Shown here piece by piece: positions 59,257 to 64,000 of a stretch of 64,000 nucleotides of DNA. The notes under the pieces are model-generated. The model did not search any database. It saw nothing but the letters and a program-made list of their open reading frames with translations, and was not told the DNA's origin. Numbering within the stretch: position 1 is the first letter of the stretch; each line of letters opens with the position of its first letter. A program made the translations under genes and the position numbers. The stretch is from positions 476,181,573-476,245,572 of the forward strand of contig NC_081409.1 in NCBI RefSeq assembly GCF_030272615.1, read 5' to 3'. This DNA is from Cryptomeria japonica. Taxonomy: Eukaryota > Streptophyta > Pinopsida > Cupressales > Cupressaceae.

Positions 59257-59875
59257 ATGGCAACCTATGCTTACAAGAAGGATAGTCTGAGATTTGATGG
59301 AATAAACTACTCTCTTTGGAAAATCCAGATGGAGTGTCACTTGCGATGCATTGGTAAAGATTACTGGAAAATTACAAAAAATATGTATAGCGTTCCTCAA
59401 AATGGTCCTACAACATTGGATGAGATTAAAGGAAGATGAACATAATATTGGAGCTAAGGAAGCATTATTGAGTGCCTTGACTAATTTTGAAATGACAAGT
59501 ATGATGGATTCATAGACTGCTCATGAGATCTGAAAGAAGTTGGAAATTTTGTATGAAGGTGATAGTCATGTGAAGATTTCCAAGTTGCATAGCCTAAAGG
59601 GAAAGTATGAAATGCTGAGAAAGGGCGAAGATGAGAACATTACTTCTTTTATGCAGAAAGTGAATGAGCTTGTGTGCAATATGAGATGTGTCAATGGAGT
59701 ATTGGAAGAATCAAAGATTGTTGCTAAAGTGTTGAGATCCTTTCCTCCTACTTACAAGCACAAAGCTACTTCTATTGAAGAGATCCGGAGTGTGACAAAT
59801 GTGACTAGAGACATGCTGACTGGCAAGCTTGTTGCCTTTGAGTTGAGCAAGTTTGGTTAATCTTTTCCTATGTTA
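59257..59875 (+). pseudogene. Gag (UBN2 type) of copia-C
   Basis: It opens with MATYAYKKDSLRFDGINYSL then WKIQMECHLRCIGKDYWKI, the typical copia start about 45 bases after the primer site. A frameshift near 59430 and a stop near 59514 follow. Then KISKLHSLKGKYEMLRKGED, ITSFMQKVNELVCNM, VLRSFPPTYKHKATSIEEI and RDMLTGKLVAFELSKFG. The order matches copia-A Gag closely, so the two families are related. Confidence 0.87.
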
Positions 59876-60682
59876 GAATCTGCATTCAAAGCTACTATTT
59901 TTGGAAAGTAGAGATATGATCCGAGAGGAATTTCTACAAGGGTGTTTAGATATGAGAAGGACATGAAGGAAATGGAAGATGAAGAGAGATAAATTGAGGA
60001 GTTTGAAGCCCTTATTTCCATGAGACAATAAGGATGAAAGAATATTGCCTCTTAAATGCTTTTCATGTAATAAGATAAGACATTTTGCTTCAAGGTGTCC
60101 AAAAAGAGTTCCCTAAGAAGCCATACAAGCCTAAATATCAGAAGAAATGTTATTATGTTGCTGATGAAGGTGTGATAGATGATGAATCAGAGAAGGGAAA
60201 TTCACGTGATGATGAATGGGTATTTATTGTTGTCAATGAAGATGGTCCAGAACCTACTAATTTTGTTAGCTGCATTAATGAGGACAAAGCTTTGGCTGCT
60301 AAAGTTGAAGAGAAAGATGAATGGGTTATTGATAGTGGTTGCTCTCATCATATGATAGGTAATAAGAGTAAGTTTGTGAGTATGAAAAAAAGTTTGATGG
60401 TGGTGTAGTAAGATTTGGTGATGACAAAGCTGGTATAATCTGTGGTAGAAGTTCCATTTCTCTTGATGGTAAGCACAATACTGATGATGTCTTGTATGTA
60501 GAAGGTCTAAAGAATAATCTTTTGAGTGTTGGATAGATGATTGACCAGGGATATGATTTACAATTCAAGAATGGAAAGTGTAGAATCTTAAGTGGTTCCA
60601 GAATTGAGATTGCATCAGGGACAAAGACAAAAGGTAATATCTTTCACTTGAATGTTGGTGGTAAAAGTTGTTTTATTGCTTT
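59876..60682 (+). pseudogene. Zinc knuckle and protease of copia-C, truncated
   Basis: The knuckle (CFSCNKIRHFASRCPK) lies at about 60058-60106 with Arg for the usual Gly, after frameshifts. The linker YYVADEGVIDDESEKG parallels copia-A. The protease motif DEWVIDSGCSHHMIGNKSKF (60315-60375) is canonical. After a frameshift the segment SISLDGKHNTDDVLYVEGLK and IASGTKTKGNIFHLNVGGK follow. Coding ends at CFIA where the LTR of element F starts, so no integrase is present. Confidence 0.85.
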
Positions 60683-62308
60683 TGTGAGATTTTGCCAAGA
60701 TCAAGAGCTCAATGAATTATATAAATAGAGACAAAATATAGGACAAGAATAAACTGTATTCTCATCAATAGATAAATAATCAATATTTATTACATACAAA
60801 GTGTCGTGCCTATGAAGTGTGATACCTGCAACTACAACACAAACACTCAATAGATCATTACAAGCATGGTTAGAAAATAATAAGAAAACAAAGATGAATC
60901 ATGACAAAGAAACCTATCACCTCCTAAGAGATGCGAGTATGGATTTTCTCGCAGATCTGGATAAGCAATCCCAGTGACTTGACTACACCTAGACGGAGGA
61001 TTTGAAATGATAATGATATGAAAAGATGAGATTGATTATGCTAGATTGATCCAAGAGACTAATTAAGCTAATGATATGCATGATTAACCTATGATGATGA
61101 TGCAATTAAGATAGAAAAGAAATTGATTAAGCTACATGATTCAACAATTATGCTAAAAAATTATCAAATTAAGCTAATGCAATTGTCTATAACAATAATG
61201 CTCAAATGATATGCCTATAGTAACAATGCCTAAATTTATAATGAGATGGGATCCTTTGTGCTCCAAAATGGGGGATATTTATAGGATTTCCAAGGCTAGG
61301 GATGAGGTGGTAGGAATCAACGGTCAAGATTGAGTCTGAAGATATCAAGGGTGAAATTGGAGGAGGTTGGAGAAGAGGTTGGAGGAAGAGACACTTGTCA
61401 TTTGTGGTGACAAGTGTCAAAGAGATTTTCTCATAAAAAGACAAGTGTCCAAGAGAGGAGACATGTGGCCAAAGTGTCATGTGTCTCAAGAAGAAAATTT
61501 ACACACCATAGGAGGATAGGATAAGGAGGTTAGAATGTGCAAGATAGGATAGGGTTAGTTAAACCCTAGGTTAGGTGGAATGGGTTAGGTTAGAGGGATG
61601 GTTAGGTTAGGTGGTTAGAAGTTAGGAGGCATGTGGGTAATTTGAATTTAAAAATTCAAATAATAGGAAAAGACTAATTAATTTTCAACAACTCATAAAT
61701 TCATTTGTTTTAATTAATTAGAGGATTAGAAGAATTGATTGCAATGGGGGGAGGATTAATTAATTTGAATTAATTATTCAAAGGAGACTACTGAAATGAA
61801 CCTATTAAATAAATACATAGATTTATTAATAAGTAGATGAAAGGGAGAATTTAATCAAATTGCCTAATGAATTCAATTAAATTAGGAAGTAGGATTAATT
61901 TAATTATTTAATTAATTATCTTTAGACCATTTTTAGGTGTATACACAATGAATATGAGCCTTCTTATATAAGAAAGGCTATATGGATATGTGAGCATGCA
62001 AACATGATGTGTGGCTCAATAAGAAACAAGCGTAGGTAGGGAATAGGTGTGGTAGGTAGGAGAAACAATATAATATTCCACATGAGGTGGATCACCCACC
62101 GAAGGTGGAATTATCACTCCACAATAAGTGGATATGATAAAGTAGTGACAAGATCAACACATGAAAGGTGGAAATTCTCCTAGACACACTATCCCAATGT
62201 GGCACAAACACCCAAGTGTCTCATACCCAAACTACTATGAAATGCATTATCCTAAGTAAACTTAAGTAAGGTGTAATAATATCCAAGGAATAATTATTTA
62301 CACCAACA
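60683..62308 (-). repeat. 3' LTR of element F
   Basis: On the minus strand it starts TGTTGGTGTAAATAATT after a purine tract and ends near 60683-60685 (CTCACA or CTCA). It interrupts the copia-C polyprotein. No reading frame is present. Its 5' partner and most of the interior lie to the right of the window. Confidence 0.72.
61276..61283 (-). promoter_or_regulatory. TATA-like box in element F LTR
   Basis: CCTATAAATATCCCC on the minus strand, roughly 1 kb into the LTR. Composition and place suit a U3 promoter. Confidence 0.5.
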
Positions 62309-62318
62309 CCCCCCCTTA
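62309..62318 (-). other. Polypurine tract of element F
   Basis: AAGGGGGGG on the minus strand directly before TGTTGGTG. It fixes the orientation of element F and its interior to the right. Confidence 0.7.
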
Positions 62319-62344
62319 AGTGCAACTTAGGGGAATGCACTTCT

Positions 62345-63949
62345 TGTTGGCATTATGTGAACCAACATGAAGACATAATGATATTGTATGTTGTCATTGA
62401 TGCCAATATGAGACATGGTGCGAACCGACACATGTGATAGGTGAAAAGAGAGAGGAACTGGCATATGTATGAACCAGTTTATATGCCAAAGTGAAGTGGT
62501 ATATTTGTTCAAGGTGAACTGGCATGTAGTTATGAGAACCGACACATGGAAGCATTGTATGACTACCATTTGGTAGGTAGCTTCCACTTCAGGATTTCTG
62601 GTTGGAGTACCTCAAGTCTATGTGACTCAATCGGTGATCTTCATGTGATGAGTTAGCAGTATAATGGAGGACAGATCATGTTGCCACATAAGCTTTGTGC
62701 GCATGAAGGATCTTGCATGAAGAAGACTATTCCTATCTACCTCAAGAATGAGTGAAGTTTGTCAAATGGTGATAACGTGTGATGGGTTATCAGCCGCCAT
62801 GAAATCAGTGGATAATGGACGATGGAGAATGTCTTGAGATCGATTCAAGATTGTTGCATTTAATGCAGTATGATTCAATGGTTAGGATCAAACCACTTGA
62901 ATTGCTTAACCTAACAAGTTTAGGGTTTAGGGTTTTTGCTACTGACCTTTATGTTTCCTATAAGGTCGATGTTGTGTTTCTTTCTAAGGTTGTTGGCAAA
63001 AGTTGTGTGTGTGTATCCTAGGGAAGTGATACGTGATTCTTGCTAGACCAAAGGAGAGAAGAGATACCTGCAAAGTGAATGTGCAGAAGGTGAAGAGGAG
63101 CCAAAATAGATTTGCATTAGCATTGAGTGCTATTACTAGATCATTGTAATTCCTGTTGATCTCTAACCACTTCAACAGTTGTAAAATCCCCTAACAGGGT
63201 AGCCTTAACTAGCTTGTTGCAAAATCCCCTAACAGGGTGGTCTTAACAGGCTTGATTCAAATCCCTTAACCGAGTAACTCGAGGTTAATGAGTTTTGAGA
63301 AGCTATAGAGCTCTGGAGATCCTTTAGCTATTGAGTTCTTGAAATCCTCTAACAAGGTGACCCTACCGGGTTTAACCCTTAATCGGGTATTATTGCTATC
63401 CCTTTAACTGGGTGATCCCTAACCGGATCGGTTCCTAGCAGAACCTATTGTAATGTTTTTAATCAGACAAGGCTCCTAACAGAGCAGACTTCAAAAGAGT
63501 TCAAAAGCAACTTGTGGGTATTCATCCCCACCATGGTTTTTCCTAGTTGGGTTTCCACGTGAAAAATATGTGTGTCATGTGTGATGCTTTTGTCTTGTGA
63601 TGCTTTGTTATTACTTGTTGAGCACATGATGTTTCTATGTTTTATGCCTATCTATAAAACATGTTGAACCAACTCTTGTGAAGATTAGATAATAGTTTAC
63701 CTGTTCATGCATGAGGGTGTAATGGTATTGTAGTATTGAGCTAAGAGGAAAGCTTAGTGAGTGACCGGTTTATGATTGTTTTAGCAGTTTTGGGTCTTAC
63801 CAGTTGCACTCTGCTTCAGCTAATATCATTGCTTGTAGTCATTTGAAGTATTTTCTATCCAACCGGTTTTGGACTGTATTTTTGTTTGTACTGATTCACC
63901 CCCCCTCTCAATACCGGTTTGGTACTATTGGTTCATAATTGAGTTATCA
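62345..63949 (+). repeat. Solo LTR of the copia-B family
   Basis: It starts TGTTGGCATTATGTGAACC and ends GAGTTATCA, flanked by CTTCT at 62340-62344 and 63950-63954. It aligns in orientation with the minus-strand copia-B LTR at the start (TATGTTGTCATTGATG) and near the end (GTACTGATTCACC). It has the shared module at 63513-63560 and a telo-box-like TTTAGGGTTTAGGG near 62920. No internal domain remains, so it arose by LTR-LTR recombination. It sits inside element F. Confidence 0.88.
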
Positions 63950-63954
63950 CTTCT

Positions 63955-64000
63955 ATCTACAATGCAACTAAGCAATGCAAGGTGGGTACTAGCTATGAGG
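63955..64000 (-). other. Interior of element F, edge fragment
   Basis: It is continuous with 62319-62339 once the solo LTR is removed. It is too short to identify. Confidence 0.45.

Larger units (their letters stand above)
57864..60682 (+). mobile_element. Copia-C: 5' part of a Ty1/copia element, truncated by element F
   Basis: It has a 5' LTR, primer site, gag, zinc knuckle and protease on the plus strand, then stops in the pre-integrase region where element F's LTR begins. Integrase, RT and RNase H are not in the window. Several stops break gag. Confidence 0.85.

Noticed and set aside
62915-62940. Telomere-like TTTAGGGTTTAGGG (also near 26694 and 55600)
   Set aside because: Only two units each; two cases lie inside copia-B family LTRs, so a telo-box-like promoter motif or chance is likelier than an interstitial telomere.

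Overview
The window looks like repeat-rich nuclear DNA of a large-genome seed plant; a conifer or other gymnosperm is my best inference. The basis is deeply nested, decayed LTR retrotransposons, very long LTRs (one about 4.6 kb), AT-rich spacers and several copia families rich in ACCGGT-type motifs. I see no intact host gene, rRNA, tRNA, CRISPR array or prokaryotic operon. Every large reading frame is retroelement-derived and interrupted by stops or frameshifts.

Layout. From the left edge to 15697, on the minus strand, lies an Athila-like Ty3/gypsy element (Gypsy-1): LTR, gag, protease, RT, RNase H, integrase, then a long extra ORF and the 3' LTR. Its extra ORF is split by a complete LTR element without pol (E, 1410-7548, plus strand, GATTC target duplication), which has its own zinc-knuckle gag remnant and extra ORF. 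Gypsy-1 and a 4.6-kb solo LTR (15826-20443, GTTAT duplication) both sit inside the extra ORF of an older element, D (15698-15825 and 20449-21100). A 549-bp tandem array of hairpin-forming units follows (21166-22264), then about 3.5 kb of low-coding DNA with exon-like islands.

Copia-B spans 25789-43653 (minus strand, TAATA duplication). Its right LTR is broken by a LINE plus accessory-ORF block (32556-36686) and by a near-complete copia element, copia-A (36780-43455, GAAAC/AAAAC duplication). To its right are a second hairpin-repeat tract (about 44345-44830), another extra ORF (44846-46916) and a long LTR-like tract ending near 51787. A poorly classified region follows, then a truncated copia-C (57864-60682) cut by the LTR of element F (60683-62308). 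A solo LTR of the copia-B family (62345-63949, CTTCT duplication) lies inside F.

The most interesting point is a recurrent accessory ORF, not gag-pol, carried by at least five elements: Gypsy-1, E, D, the block at 36137, and the element at 44846. Copies that differ strongly in DNA sequence share gapless protein blocks, and two copies have a basic, NLS-like stretch and low-complexity tail. This looks like a retroelement-borne protein family with an unknown job. The nested insertions give a relative timeline, and reading frames that resume exactly across two insertions support the boundaries.
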